A DNA stretch of 64,000 nucleotides from an alpha proteobacterium AAP81b (GTDB lineage: Bacteria; Pseudomonadota; Alphaproteobacteria; Sphingomonadales; Sphingomonadaceae): positions 1-64,000 of the forward strand of contig LJHX01000164.1 of the NCBI GenBank assembly GCA_001295935.1, read 5' to 3'. Below the pieces are notes generated by a model. The model was given only the letters and a program-made list of their open reading frames with translations. It was not told the origin of the DNA and searched no databases. The stretch's first letter is position 1, and each line of letters starts with the position of its first letter. The position numbers and the translations under genes are program-made. Below, in pieces: positions 36,919 through 45,598 of this stretch.

Positions 36919-37632
36919 TCAGGCGCTTCGCCGCACGCGATTGCGGCCATCCTGCTTGGCGCGATACATGGCGCGATCTGCGCGGTGGATGGCATCATCG
37001 ATGCCGAGGCCGTCGCCGCCGGCAACACCGATGCTGACGGTGACCGACAGTCTGCGGCCATCGATGATGGCGATCGGCCGGGCGGCGATCGCCCGCCGCA
37101 GCTCGTCGGCCAGTCGCACTGCCGTCGACTCGTCGGACGCGGCGAGCCAGATGGCGAATTCCTCACCGCCGATGCGGCCGACCAGCGCCTCCGCTCCGGC
37201 GCCGGCGATCAGCAAGAGGCAGACATGACGCAGTGCCGCGTCACCGGCGGCATGGCCGAAGGCATCGTTGATGCCCTTGAAACTGTCGATATCGACGACG
37301 AGGAACCAGCCCGGCATCGTTTCGCGGCGTCGCGAGACATGGGTGGTGAAGGCGGCGCGGTTCCAGGCACCGGTCAATTGGTCGATGTCGACGCGCCGCC
37401 GCAATTCGATATTGGCGGCTGACAGCCGGGCATGCAGCGCCGCGATCCGTTCCGACTGCCGGACAAGCGCATAGGTGATCGGCGAGGCGATCAGCACCGG
37501 CAGCGCGCCGCCGATCACCCACCATGCCAGGGGCACCTCCAGCCCGGGGATCTGCGAGACCGCGGCCATCACCGCCAGCGTGATGCCGAGCGAGACACCG
37601 GCCGACAGTGCAACCTTGGCGAAACGGTTCAT
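36919..37632 (-). CDS. membrane-bound diguanylate cyclase (GGDEF)
   Basis: A 237-aa protein with two transmembrane helices (about 5-27 and 36-56), a short coiled linker (62-80) and a GGDEF domain. The active-site motif is GGEEF (155-159), with DIDSFKGINDAFGH holding the metal-binding Asp; it should make cyclic di-GMP. The RxxD inhibitory site expected five residues before GGEEF is absent (GAEA there), so product inhibition is probably lost. No sensor domain besides the membrane part. Stands alone next to tRNA-Lys. Confidence 0.93.
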   Translation of the reverse strand: MNRFAKVALSAGVSLGITLAVMAAVSQIPGLEVPLAWWVIGGALPVLIASPITYALVRQSERIAALHARLSAANIELRRRVDIDQLTGAWNRAAFTTHVSRRRETMPGWFLVVDIDSFKGINDAFGHAAGDAALRHVCLLLIAGAGAEALVGRIGGEEFAIWLAASDESTAVRLADELRRAIAARPIAIIDGRRLSVTVSIGVAGGDGLGIDDAIHRADRAMYRAKQDGRNRVRRSA

Positions 37633-37718
37633 CCGGCAAGTCTATCGCAACCGGCGGTGATGTCGCCTGCCAATTCGGTGCCGGTGCCGCGCCCTGCGAC
37701 GGGCGCGGTGGCGATGCC

Positions 37719-38390
37719 TCAAGCGGCGTCGTGGAAGATGATGCCGAGCGTGTGGCGGTGTCCCGACCGAATTGTGCTGACGCCGTGGCGCATGACGACG
37801 CGATAATCGCCGCGGCTGCCGGCGACGGGCCGGGTGTTGACGGCGAAGACGACGGCATCGCCCTGGCGCAGCGGCACGACTTCGGCACGCGACTGCATGC
37901 GCGGGCGCTGTTCGGTCAGCACGAACTCGCCGCCGTCGAAGTCCACGCCTGGTGCCGACAGCAGGATGGCGACCTGCAACGGGAAGACATGCTCGCCATA
38001 CAGGTCCTGGTGGAGGCAGTTATAGTCGCCCGGGCCATAGCGCAGCAGCAGCGGAGTCGGCCGCTTCTGGCCGGCGGCGTGGCAGCGCGCGAGAAACTCT
38101 GCATGGCTGCCGGGGAAGCGCACCGGGTTGCCAAGGCGTTCGTGCCAGCGGTTGGCGATTGGTGCCAACGCCTGCCATAGCGCGGCGCGCAGATCGGCGA
38201 TGTGTGGCGGCAGGGGGTAGGCGAAATAGCGATATTCGCCGCGGCCATAGCCGTGGCGCGCCATGATGACTTGCGAGCGGAAGCCGGCCCCCGAGTCGTA
38301 GAGCGCCGCCGTGGCGCGGGCGTCGTCCGGGGCGAGCAGGCCGGGCAGGATCGCCCAGCCGCGCGCATCGAGTGCGGCAGCGTCGATCAC
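37719..38390 (-). CDS. 2OG-Fe(II) oxygenase
   Basis: A 223-aa non-haem iron dioxygenase using 2-oxoglutarate. The metal ligands are His127 and Asp129 (CLHQDLYG) and His202 (VMRHGVS), with a nearby Arg/His region for 2OG; the segment FVLTEQRPRMQSRAEVVPL is conserved in this family. The substrate is not known; related proteins are called prolyl hydroxylase-like. The GTG start overlaps the acetyltransferase stop (GTGA). The longer frame upstream runs through the acetyltransferase and is not used. Confidence 0.88.
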   Translation of the reverse strand: MIDAAALDARGWAILPGLLAPDDARATAALYDSGAGFRSQVIMARHGYGRGEYRYFAYPLPPHIADLRAALWQALAPIANRWHERLGNPVRFPGSHAEFLARCHAAGQKRPTPLLLRYGPGDYNCLHQDLYGEHVFPLQVAILLSAPGVDFDGGEFVLTEQRPRMQSRAEVVPLRQGDAVVFAVNTRPVAGSRGDYRVVMRHGVSTIRSGHRHTLGIIFHDAA

Positions 38391-38881
38391 GGCAGCGGCC
38401 TTTGCATATAGACGACGTCCATCCAGCGCCCGAACTTCCAGCCGACGGCGCGCAAGCGCCCGACCTCGACAAAGCCGTGCGCCGCGTGCAGCCCGACCGA
38501 CGCCGCCTCGGCGTCGCCGATGACCGCGATCATCTGGCGGAAGTCGCAAGCCACGGCGGCATCGAGCAGCGCCGTCAGCAGGGTGCGGCCGAGCCCGCGC
38601 CCGCGCGCGTCATGGCGGATGTAGATGCTGTCCTCGGCGGTATGGGCATAGGCGGCGCGCGGCCGGATCTGCGTTGCATAGGCGTAGCCGAGGATTTCGC
38701 CGCCGTCCTCGGCGACAAGATACGGCCAGCCGGCGGCGGCAACTTCGCCGATCTTGCCGGCATGGGCGGCGGCGTCGGGGGCGACGGTGTCGAAGGTCGC
38801 GCCGCCATGGGCGACATGCCAGGCATAGATCGCGGCGATGGCGTCGGCATCGGCCGGGGTGGCGGGGCGAAGGTGGCGCAT
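38387..38881 (-). CDS. GNAT N-acetyltransferase, phosphinothricin-type
   Basis: A 164-aa acetyltransferase of the PAT/bar type. HLRPATPADADAIAAIYAWHV, FDTVAP, YAYATQIRPRAAYAHTAEDSIYI, the acetyl-CoA loop RGRGLGRTLL and the final WMDVVYMQRPL are typical. These enzymes acetylate phosphinothricin, methionine sulfoximine or related amino acids; the true substrate here is open. Co-translated with the 2OG oxygenase downstream, suggesting a two-step modification of an amino acid (inference). Confidence 0.9.
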   Translation of the reverse strand: MRHLRPATPADADAIAAIYAWHVAHGGATFDTVAPDAAAHAGKIGEVAAAGWPYLVAEDGGEILGYAYATQIRPRAAYAHTAEDSIYIRHDARGRGLGRTLLTALLDAAVACDFRQMIAVIGDAEAASVGLHAAHGFVEVGRLRAVGWKFGRWMDVVYMQRPLP

Positions 38882-39005
38882 GGCGCAACGATAGCGGCGG
38901 CGTCGCGCGATGCCAGCCGGGGGCGTGGCGACTTCCGGACGCGGCAGCGCGCCGGTTGCCGATGTCGCGGCGCTGGCCTAGCCTCTCGCTTGGGGGAGAC
39001 ACATC

Positions 39006-39785
39006 ATGCCGCTCGGCGACTATCAGCGTTCCGACTTTACCGGCGGCGGCTTTACCCGCCCGGTCTATCGGCGCGGGCAGGGCCCCGCAGTGATCGTCAT
39101 CCACGAAATTCCCGGGCTCCACCCGCTCGTCGTCGATTTCGCCGATCGCCTCGTCGCCGCCGGCATGACGCTGTTCCTGCCCAGCCTGTTCGGCACGCCT
39201 GGCAAGCCCGCCAGCAAGCTTTATGCGCTGCAGTCGATCGTCACCAACATCTGCATCCGCCGCGAGTTCAACATCTGGAAGGACGGCAAATCGAGCCCGA
39301 TCGTCGAGTGGCTGCGGGCGCTCGCCCGCTACGCCCATGCCGATTGTGGCGGGCCGGGGGTTGGCGCCGTCGGCATGTGTTTCACCGGCGGCTTCGCGCT
39401 GGCGATGATGACCGAACCCGCGGTGATCGCTCCCGTCCTGTCGCAGCCGTCGATGCCGGCGGTGGGCGGGGCGCGCGGCAGCCTCGACGCCAGCCCCGAC
39501 GAGATCGCCTGCGCGCGCCGCCGCTTCGCCGACGAGGACCTGTCCTTGCTCGGCTTGCGCTACAAATCGGACAGGCTGGTGCCCAACGCGCGCTTCGCCC
39601 GTCTGCGCGCCGAATTCGGCGACCGCTTCGAGGCGATCGAGCTCGACGATACCGACGCCCGTCCCGATACCGGCCTCGCGCCGCATTCGGTGCTGACGAT
39701 TCATCTGCCCGACAGCGGCCCGGGCAAGGCCGCCGAGACCCGGACGATTGCCTTCTTCAGCCAGCGGCTGGGGCTTGCCGCCTGA
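39006..39785 (+). CDS. dienelactone hydrolase family protein
   Basis: A 259-aa alpha/beta hydrolase with the Cys nucleophile of dienelactone hydrolases: Cys125 in GMCFTGG, the activating Glu34 in VIHEIPGL, and a C-terminal His in LAPHSVLTIH. Without a signal peptide it should be cytoplasmic. True dienelactone activity is not certain since no aromatic degradation genes are near. GGGGGAG lies 7 nt upstream of the ATG. Confidence 0.9.
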   Translation: MPLGDYQRSDFTGGGFTRPVYRRGQGPAVIVIHEIPGLHPLVVDFADRLVAAGMTLFLPSLFGTPGKPASKLYALQSIVTNICIRREFNIWKDGKSSPIVEWLRALARYAHADCGGPGVGAVGMCFTGGFALAMMTEPAVIAPVLSQPSMPAVGGARGSLDASPDEIACARRRFADEDLSLLGLRYKSDRLVPNARFARLRAEFGDRFEAIELDDTDARPDTGLAPHSVLTIHLPDSGPGKAAETRTIAFFSQRLGLAA

Positions 39786-39843
39786 CGTCTTCGCGGCGCC
39801 GCAAAGCTCGGCTAGAGCGGCAACGATACCCTGGGAGTTGAAG

Positions 39844-40281
39844 ATGCGCCGCCTGATCCTCGCCTTGCTGCTTGCCGCCGGCCCGGCGATCGCCCCGGTC
39901 GCCGCCGCCGTGCCGGCGCCGCGCAAGGATGCCCTCGTCCTCGCCAGCGGCACCCAGGTCATCGACGACAAGGTCGGCACCGGGGTGGAGGCCTTCCCCG
40001 GCAAGCTCGTCGTCGTTCACTACACCGGCTGGCTTTTCGAAAATGGCGGCAAGGGCAAGCAGTTCGATTCGTCGCGAACCCGCAACGAACCCTTCGATTT
40101 TCCGCTGGGTGCCGGCCAGGTCATTCAGGGCTGGGACGAGGGCGTCGCCGGCATGAAGGTCGGCGGCAAGCGCACGCTGATCATCCCGGCGCAGGCCGGC
40201 TATGGCGACAATGGCGCCGGCGCCGATATTCCGCCCGGCGCGACGCTGATCTTCGAGATCGAACTCATCGACGTGCGTTAA
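39844..40281 (+). CDS. FKBP-type peptidyl-prolyl cis-trans isomerase, secreted
   Basis: A 145-aa periplasmic folding helper. A Sec signal peptide (LILALLLAAGPAIAPVAAA) is followed by a single FKBP domain: VVVHYTGWLFENG, KQFDSSRTRNEPFDFPLG, VIQGWDEGVAGMKVGGKR, IPAQAGYGDNGAG and PPGATLIFEIEL. All the aromatic pocket residues expected for activity appear present. Start at 39844 gives the signal peptide directly. Confidence 0.94.
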   Translation: MRRLILALLLAAGPAIAPVAAAVPAPRKDALVLASGTQVIDDKVGTGVEAFPGKLVVVHYTGWLFENGGKGKQFDSSRTRNEPFDFPLGAGQVIQGWDEGVAGMKVGGKRTLIIPAQAGYGDNGAGADIPPGATLIFEIELIDVR

Positions 40282-40302
40282 GCCCGCCGAGGGAGGCCAG
40301 CG

Positions 40303-41427
40303 ATGGTGCGATGCGAGGGACAGGCACGCGACGCGACGACGGTGCTGGTGCTCCAGGGCGGCGGCGCGCTCGGCAGCTATCAGGCCGGCGTCTTCGAGGC
40401 GCTGACCGCCGCGGCGCTCTGCCCGCACTGGGTCGCCGGCATCTCGATCGGCGCGATCAACGCCGCGCTGATCGCCGGCAACTTGCCCGAACGCCGCGTC
40501 GCGGCCTTGCGCGAATTCTGGGATCTGGTGACGTCGGGGTTCACCCTGGCGCCGCTTGTCGGCGGCGACGCGCTGCGCGGCAGCCTGACCCAGGTCGCGG
40601 CGGCATGGTCGATGGCCAATGGCGCGCCGGGCTTCTTCAAGCCGCTGTGGCCGCCCGTGGTGCCCTGGCTTGGCGGGCCGATCGCCTGGTACGATACGGC
40701 GCCCTTACGCGACACGCTTGAACGTCTGGTCGATTGGGACCTCGTCAACAACGGCCCGATGCGGCTGTCGGTCGGCGCGGTCAACGTCACTACCGGCAAT
40801 TTCCGCTATTTCGACACCGCCAACGAAACGCTCGGCCCCGAGCATGTCATGGCATCGGGCGCGCTGCCGCCGGGGTTTCCGCCGGTCAGGATCGGCGACA
40901 GCTGGTGGTGGGACGGCGGTCTCGTCTCCAACACCCCGCTCGACTATGTCCTCGAACGCGAGCGCGATGCCGATCTGCTGATCTTCCAGGTCGATCTCTT
41001 CCCGGCGCGCGGCCGCCTGCCACAATCGATTGTCGAGGCCGAGGAACGCGCCGCGGATATCCGCTTTTCGAGTCGGACGCGCTTCAACACCGACGCCAAT
41101 GTAACCCGCAACCGCGCCCGCGCCGCCTTCCACCGCCTCGTCGACAAGCTGCCCGCCGAGTTGCGCGACAGCGACGAAGTCCGCGAACTCGCCGATATCG
41201 CCCATGAAAACCGCGTCGCCATTGCCCAGCTGATCTATCGTGACAAGGCTTGGGAAGGCTCGTCGAAGGGCTATGAGTTCAGCCGGCACACGATGCTCGA
41301 CCATTGGGCGGCGGGGCAGGAGGATGTCGTCTGCACCATTCACGACGCCGCCTGGCTGTCGCGGCCGCTGAGGCTCGGCACGGTCGTCTATGACCTCTCA
41401 CACCCCGACGGCCCGGCGATTCGATAG
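40303..41427 (+). CDS. patatin-like phospholipase with DUF3734 domain
   Basis: A 374-aa cytoplasmic patatin. The oxyanion loop is LQGGGALGSYQ (18-28), the nucleophile Ser48 lies in AGISIGA, and the Asp of the dyad is in WWDGGLVSNTP. The C-terminal 120 residues match DUF3734 (RDKAWEGSSKGYEFSR, HDAAW). Related proteins act in lipid or polyhydroxyalkanoate metabolism; the substrate here is unknown. It follows the FKBP gene by 21 nt. Confidence 0.92.
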   Translation: MVRCEGQARDATTVLVLQGGGALGSYQAGVFEALTAAALCPHWVAGISIGAINAALIAGNLPERRVAALREFWDLVTSGFTLAPLVGGDALRGSLTQVAAAWSMANGAPGFFKPLWPPVVPWLGGPIAWYDTAPLRDTLERLVDWDLVNNGPMRLSVGAVNVTTGNFRYFDTANETLGPEHVMASGALPPGFPPVRIGDSWWWDGGLVSNTPLDYVLERERDADLLIFQVDLFPARGRLPQSIVEAEERAADIRFSSRTRFNTDANVTRNRARAAFHRLVDKLPAELRDSDEVRELADIAHENRVAIAQLIYRDKAWEGSSKGYEFSRHTMLDHWAAGQEDVVCTIHDAAWLSRPLRLGTVVYDLSHPDGPAIR

Positions 41428-41525
41428 GGCTGGCGCGCCGCGCCGAATGCGTTACGCTGTCGTATCGGACAGGCGCACAAGACGCCGCCGACGGGGCGCA
41501 CAACGTCTGGCCTGGGGAGACGCCG

Positions 41526-42887
41526 ATGCCTGCTGCCGAAGACCATGTCGACCTGCCGCGCTTCATCGCCGGCGTCGAAAAGCGCAATCCGGGCCAGCCG
41601 GAATTCGTCCAGGCGGTGACCGAAGTCGCCGAGGACATCTTCGAATGGATCGGCGACAAGGTGAAATATCACGAGGCACAGATCCTGCGCCGTATCGCCG
41701 AGCCCGACCGGGTGATCTCGTTCCGCGTCTGCTGGCAGGACGACAAGGGCCATATCCGCGTCCAGCGCGGCTGGCGGGTGCAGAACAACAATTCGATCGG
41801 GCCCTACAAGGGCGGCATCCGCTTCCACCCCTCGGTCACCGAAAGCGTGCTGAAATTCCTGGCCTTCGAGCAGACCTTCAAGAACGCCCTCACCGGGCTG
41901 CCGATGGGCGGTGGCAAGGGCGGCTCGAACTTCAATCCCAAGGGCAAGAGCGCCAATGAAATCATGCGCTTCTGCCAGAGTTTCATGACCGAGCTGTATC
42001 GCCACATCGGCGCCGACGTCGACGTTCCGGCGGGCGATATCGGCGTTGGCGGCCGCGAGATCGGTTACATGTTCGGCCAGTACAAGCGCATCACCAACAA
42101 TTTTACGGGCGTGCTGACCGGCAAGGGCCTCGAATGGGGCGGCAGCCTCATTCGCACCGAGGCGACGGGCTATGGCGCGGTCTATTTTCTCCAGAACATG
42201 CTGAAGACGAAGGGCGAGGACATCGCCGGCAAGACCGCGGTGATTTCGGGATCGGGCAATGTCGCGACCCATGCCGCCGAGAAGATCGTCGCGCTCGGCG
42301 GCAAGGTGCTGACGCTGTCCGACTCCGACGGTTTCGTTCATGATCCCGATGGCATCGGCCAGGACAAGATCGACTGGGTCAAGGACCTGAAGAATGTCCG
42401 CCGCGGCCGCATCGCCGACTATGTCAAGGAATTCCCCGGCGCGACCTATCATGGCGACGGCGCTCGGCCCTGGGGCGTGCCCTGCGATCTGGCGCTGCCC
42501 TGCGCGACGCAGAACGAACTCGACGGCAAGGACGCCGAAACCTTGCTCGCCAATGGCTGCATGGCGGTTTCGGAAGGCGCCAACATGCCGACCGATCTCG
42601 ATGGCGTCCATGCCTTCAAGGCGGCGAAGATCCTCTATGCACCCGGCAAGGCGTCGAACGCCGGCGGCGTCGCCGTGTCGGGGCTCGAGATGAGCCAGAA
42701 TTCGGCGCGGATGAGCTGGAAGGAAGCCGAACTGCAGACGATGCTGCAGGACATCATGGCGGGCATCCACGAACGCTGCCTCGAATATGGTCGCGGCGCC
42801 GATGGCCATACCGATTACGTCAAGGGTGCCAACATCGCCGGCTTCAAGAAGGTCGCCGATGCCATGCTGGCTTATGGGGTGGTGTGA
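41526..42887 (+). CDS. gdhA: NADP-specific glutamate dehydrogenase
   Basis: A 453-aa enzyme that assimilates ammonia by reductive amination of 2-oxoglutarate. The segments VQRGWRVQNNNSIGPYKGGIRFHP, LTGLPMGGGKGGSNF (catalytic Lys) and VISGSGNVATHAAEK (Rossmann) are diagnostic for the hexameric bacterial NADP type, and the length matches. GGGGAGA lies upstream of the ATG. The stop overlaps the next start (TGATG). Confidence 0.97.
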   Translation: MPAAEDHVDLPRFIAGVEKRNPGQPEFVQAVTEVAEDIFEWIGDKVKYHEAQILRRIAEPDRVISFRVCWQDDKGHIRVQRGWRVQNNNSIGPYKGGIRFHPSVTESVLKFLAFEQTFKNALTGLPMGGGKGGSNFNPKGKSANEIMRFCQSFMTELYRHIGADVDVPAGDIGVGGREIGYMFGQYKRITNNFTGVLTGKGLEWGGSLIRTEATGYGAVYFLQNMLKTKGEDIAGKTAVISGSGNVATHAAEKIVALGGKVLTLSDSDGFVHDPDGIGQDKIDWVKDLKNVRRGRIADYVKEFPGATYHGDGARPWGVPCDLALPCATQNELDGKDAETLLANGCMAVSEGANMPTDLDGVHAFKAAKILYAPGKASNAGGVAVSGLEMSQNSARMSWKEAELQTMLQDIMAGIHERCLEYGRGADGHTDYVKGANIAGFKKVADAMLAYGVV

Positions 42888-43660
42888 TGGCAAGCGCAGT
42901 CAACAGCTGGTCGCGGCGCCGCTTTGAAGTCACCGATGGCGATGCGCGCCTGCGCAAGCCCGACGATCTCGGCGCGGTGCTGACCGACGCCCAGGGCGCG
43001 CCAAGGCGGATCGCCAAGGGCAGCACGGTGACGCTTGCCGAGGTGCGCGTCGTGCCGACAGGGGCCGACAGTGTCGCCACCTTCGTCCATGCCGTCGATG
43101 CCGCCGGACAGCGGCTCGGCTGGACGTCGGGCAACAATCTTGGCGGTCGGCTGGTCTCGGAAACCTTCGACGCCGTCGCGCCGCCCCCCTCGGCGAGCCG
43201 TTTCGGCGCCAACGCCGCCTGGGAGGGCGGCAGCTACCTCGGGCAGGTCACGCTGATCGCCATCATGGGGGCGCAAGCGCAGATCCGCTACATCGCCGAG
43301 TCGACCGCCGAAAATCTGCTGGCCCTGGTCGCCGCCGCGCGCGGCGATGGGGTGATGATCGGCATCAACAGCGGCTTTCGAACCTATGGCCGGCAAAAGG
43401 AGCTGTACGACGGCTTCAAGGCGGGTCGCCCCGGCTTCAACCCGGCCAACCCACCGGGGCATTCCAACCACCAGAACGGCATCGCCATCGATTTCGATGT
43501 CGGCGGCGGTGGCGGCAATGCGGCGCTCGCCTGGCTGCAGCGCCGCGCCACCGAGTTCGGCTTCCTGCGCACGGTGCGATCGGAAAACTGGCATTGGGAA
43601 TTTCGGCCCGACCGCGCCGCCGCCGCCCGCCAGCGCGGCGCCCATTCGACCTGGGGGTGA
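42887..43660 (+). CDS. M15 family D,D-/L,D-carboxypeptidase without signal peptide
   Basis: About 257 aa. The N-terminal half (to about residue 90) looks like a small beta domain (KGSTVTLAEVRVVPTG, RLGWTSGNNLGGRLV), similar to an SH3-like binding module. The C-terminal half is the M15 VanY-type catalytic domain: SGFRTYGRQKELY, the zinc motif HSNHQNGIAIDFD (SxHxxGxAxD type) and the distal WHWEF. No signal peptide or membrane helix is visible, which is odd for a peptidoglycan peptidase; endolysins and cytoplasmic recycling enzymes are alternatives. It is translationally coupled to gdhA. Confidence 0.85.
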   Translation: MASAVNSWSRRRFEVTDGDARLRKPDDLGAVLTDAQGAPRRIAKGSTVTLAEVRVVPTGADSVATFVHAVDAAGQRLGWTSGNNLGGRLVSETFDAVAPPPSASRFGANAAWEGGSYLGQVTLIAIMGAQAQIRYIAESTAENLLALVAAARGDGVMIGINSGFRTYGRQKELYDGFKAGRPGFNPANPPGHSNHQNGIAIDFDVGGGGGNAALAWLQRRATEFGFLRTVRSENWHWEFRPDRAAAARQRGAHSTWG

Positions 43661-44139
43661 CGGTGATCATCGACCGCCGCGTCTGCGCCGAAATCGACGG
43701 GCCCTTCGTGCTTTTCCTGATCGGCTTTCGCATCAACCATTTGCATCGGCCCTGGAACTGGCTGCCGGTGTTCCGCGCCATGCCGCCGATGCTGCGCGAA
43801 CTGTCGGTCAACCGTGATCTCGGCCTGCTGCACTGGCGCGGCCATTTCGGGCTGCGCGGCGCGATGATCGTCCAATATTGGCGGAGTTTCGAAGCGCTGC
43901 AGGCCTATGCGGTTGCCCGCGAGCAGTCGCATCTGCCGGCATGGAACGCCTTCAACAAGCGGGTCGGCAGCAGCGGCGAGGTCGGCATCTGGCACGAGAC
44001 CTATCGCATCGACCCCGGCCAGGCCGAGAATGTCTATGTCAACATGCCGGCCTTCGGCATGGGCGCCGCCGGCACGCTCCATGACGCGACCGGGCCGCGG
44101 GCGCGGGCGGAGGGGCGTCTCGCTGCGGCAAGGCGCTGA
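43657..44139 (+). CDS. DUF4188 / monooxygenase-like protein
   Basis: A 160-aa protein in the ferredoxin-like dimeric alpha/beta-barrel style: FVLFLIGFRINHLHRPWNW, GLLHWRGHFGLRGAMIVQYW, and the C-terminal GIWHETYRIDPGQAENVYVN with NMPAFGMG. I recognise it as DUF4188. Relatives are annotated as phenylacetaldoxime dehydratase- or monooxygenase-like, but no activity is certain. GTG start overlaps the preceding stop (GTGA). Confidence 0.82.
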   Translation: MTVIIDRRVCAEIDGPFVLFLIGFRINHLHRPWNWLPVFRAMPPMLRELSVNRDLGLLHWRGHFGLRGAMIVQYWRSFEALQAYAVAREQSHLPAWNAFNKRVGSSGEVGIWHETYRIDPGQAENVYVNMPAFGMGAAGTLHDATGPRARAEGRLAAARR

Positions 44140-44193
44140 CGGAACAGCCCGGCGTCGCCCGGCGTTGCTGCCGCGACGAAAGGCGGTGGCGAC

Positions 44194-44400
44194 ATGGCAA
44201 AGGATCTGAAACCCGGCGACAAGGTCGAATGGGAGTCCTCGGGCGGGCATTCGACGGGCGAGGTTGTCGCCAAGGTCACCGGCACCGCCAAGGTCAAGGG
44301 CCACACCGCCAAGGCGTCGCCTGACCACCCGCAGTACAAGGTCAAGGCGGAAAGCGGCGGCGAGGCGATCCATAAGCCCGAAGCGCTCAAAAAGGCATGA
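44194..44400 (+). CDS. HVA1 / TUDOR-like DUF2945 protein
   Basis: A 68-aa, Lys-rich protein of the DUF2945 (hypervirulence-associated TUDOR) family: LKPGDKVEWESSGGHSTGEV, a repeated VKG/KAS core and YKVKAESGGEAIHKPEAL. It folds as a small beta barrel. No biochemical role is established; in other genomes such genes often occur with DNA repair or stress genes (from memory). The stop overlaps the next start (ATGA). Confidence 0.88.
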   Translation: MAKDLKPGDKVEWESSGGHSTGEVVAKVTGTAKVKGHTAKASPDHPQYKVKAESGGEAIHKPEALKKA

Positions 44401-44720
44401 CCGGCTATCGCCCGCCCGAAGCCGTCGCCCGCGCGGCGGCGCGCGGTCTCGAACTGCGCGAGCAATTCGGTCGCGGCGGCACCGAGGTCGGCGTCGAGCG
44501 CGCCGAGCAGCTGCGCGACCGCCGCCCGGTCAGCGACGACGACATCACCGCGATCAGCAGCTATTTCAAACGCCACGCCGTCGATCGCGATGCCAGGGCA
44601 CATCGCTGGGGCGACGAGAGTGACCCTTCGGCAGGCTATATCGCCTGGCTGCTGTGGGGTGGCGACGCCGGCGAGCAATGGGCCGACGGCATCAGGGCCG
44701 ATACCAGGGACAAGCCATGA
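44397..44720 (+). CDS. conserved hypothetical protein, 107 aa
   Basis: A small protein with GYRPPEAVARAAARGLELRE, GGTEVGVERAEQL, ISSYFKRHAVDRDA and PSAGYIAWLLWGGDAGEQW. I have seen this pattern in phage- and bacterium-encoded small proteins but know no function. Its position between the TUDOR-like gene and the lipid kinase, with 4-nt overlaps on both sides, makes it a real member of this operon. Confidence 0.78.
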   Translation: MTGYRPPEAVARAAARGLELREQFGRGGTEVGVERAEQLRDRRPVSDDDITAISSYFKRHAVDRDARAHRWGDESDPSAGYIAWLLWGGDAGEQWADGIRADTRDKP

Positions 44721-45598
44721 CCGCGACGCCCGACGACGCGACGCCGCGGCCGCTGCGGCGGATCTGGCTTGTCGCCAACCACGCCTCCGGGTCGACGAGT
44801 GCCGAGGAAGTCGAGGCGCTGGTCGAACGCCTCGAAGGCAGCGATGTGACGATCGTCGAACGCACGCTGTTTCCCGACAATCCGCTGCCGACCCGCGACC
44901 GCCTGCGCGCCGCCGACGCCGACACGCTGATGATCATCGGCGGCGACGGCACCATCAACGCCGCCACCGACGCCGCCGCCGATTGGGATGGCCAGTGCCT
45001 GGTCATTCCGGGCGGCACGATGAACCTGTTGCCGAAAGCGCTGCACGGGCTGAATGGCCGCGAGCATATCGTCGCCGCGGCGCCGCAGGGCAGGCTGGTG
45101 CGGCTGCCGCTTGCCGAGGTCGATACCCCCGAGGGCCCGCGCCGGGCGTTGTGCGGCATCATCCTCGGCCCCGCGGCGTCCTGGGTGCACGCCCGCGAGG
45201 GACTCCGGCAGGGGCGTTTCTGGCGGGCGCTGCGCGCCGCGCGGACCGCATGGGCACGGACTTTCGGTGGCGGCGTCCGCGTCATCGGCAAGCCCGGGCG
45301 GCACCGCGCCGTGCTTGTCACCCCCGACGCCGACGGCCTCGACGTCGCCATGGTCGATGCACGCGGGCTGACCGATGCGCTGACCCTCGGCTGGCACTGG
45401 CTGACCGGCGACTGGCGCGCCGCGCAGACGGTGCACGAAGCGCGGGGGCTCGATGTCGATCTCGCCGGGCGGCGTCGGGTGCGCGCGCTGTTCGACGGTG
45501 AGCCGGCGATGCTGCCGAGCCCGGTCAAGGTCCGCCATGGCTGGACCCGGCTGCGCTTCATCGCGACGCGCGATGTCGCGCTCGAGGCGGCGACATGA
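44717..45598 (+). CDS. diacylglycerol kinase family lipid kinase
   Basis: A 293-aa protein of the DAGK catalytic family. The nucleotide-binding pattern is clear: WLVANHASGS near the N-terminus, LMIIGGDGTINAATDAA, and VIPGGTMNLLPKAL. It likely phosphorylates a membrane lipid using ATP. The C-terminal domain is beta-rich. Start and stop each overlap the neighbouring genes by 4 nt. Confidence 0.9.
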   Translation: MTATPDDATPRPLRRIWLVANHASGSTSAEEVEALVERLEGSDVTIVERTLFPDNPLPTRDRLRAADADTLMIIGGDGTINAATDAAADWDGQCLVIPGGTMNLLPKALHGLNGREHIVAAAPQGRLVRLPLAEVDTPEGPRRALCGIILGPAASWVHAREGLRQGRFWRALRAARTAWARTFGGGVRVIGKPGRHRAVLVTPDADGLDVAMVDARGLTDALTLGWHWLTGDWRAAQTVHEARGLDVDLAGRRRVRALFDGEPAMLPSPVKVRHGWTRLRFIATRDVALEAAT

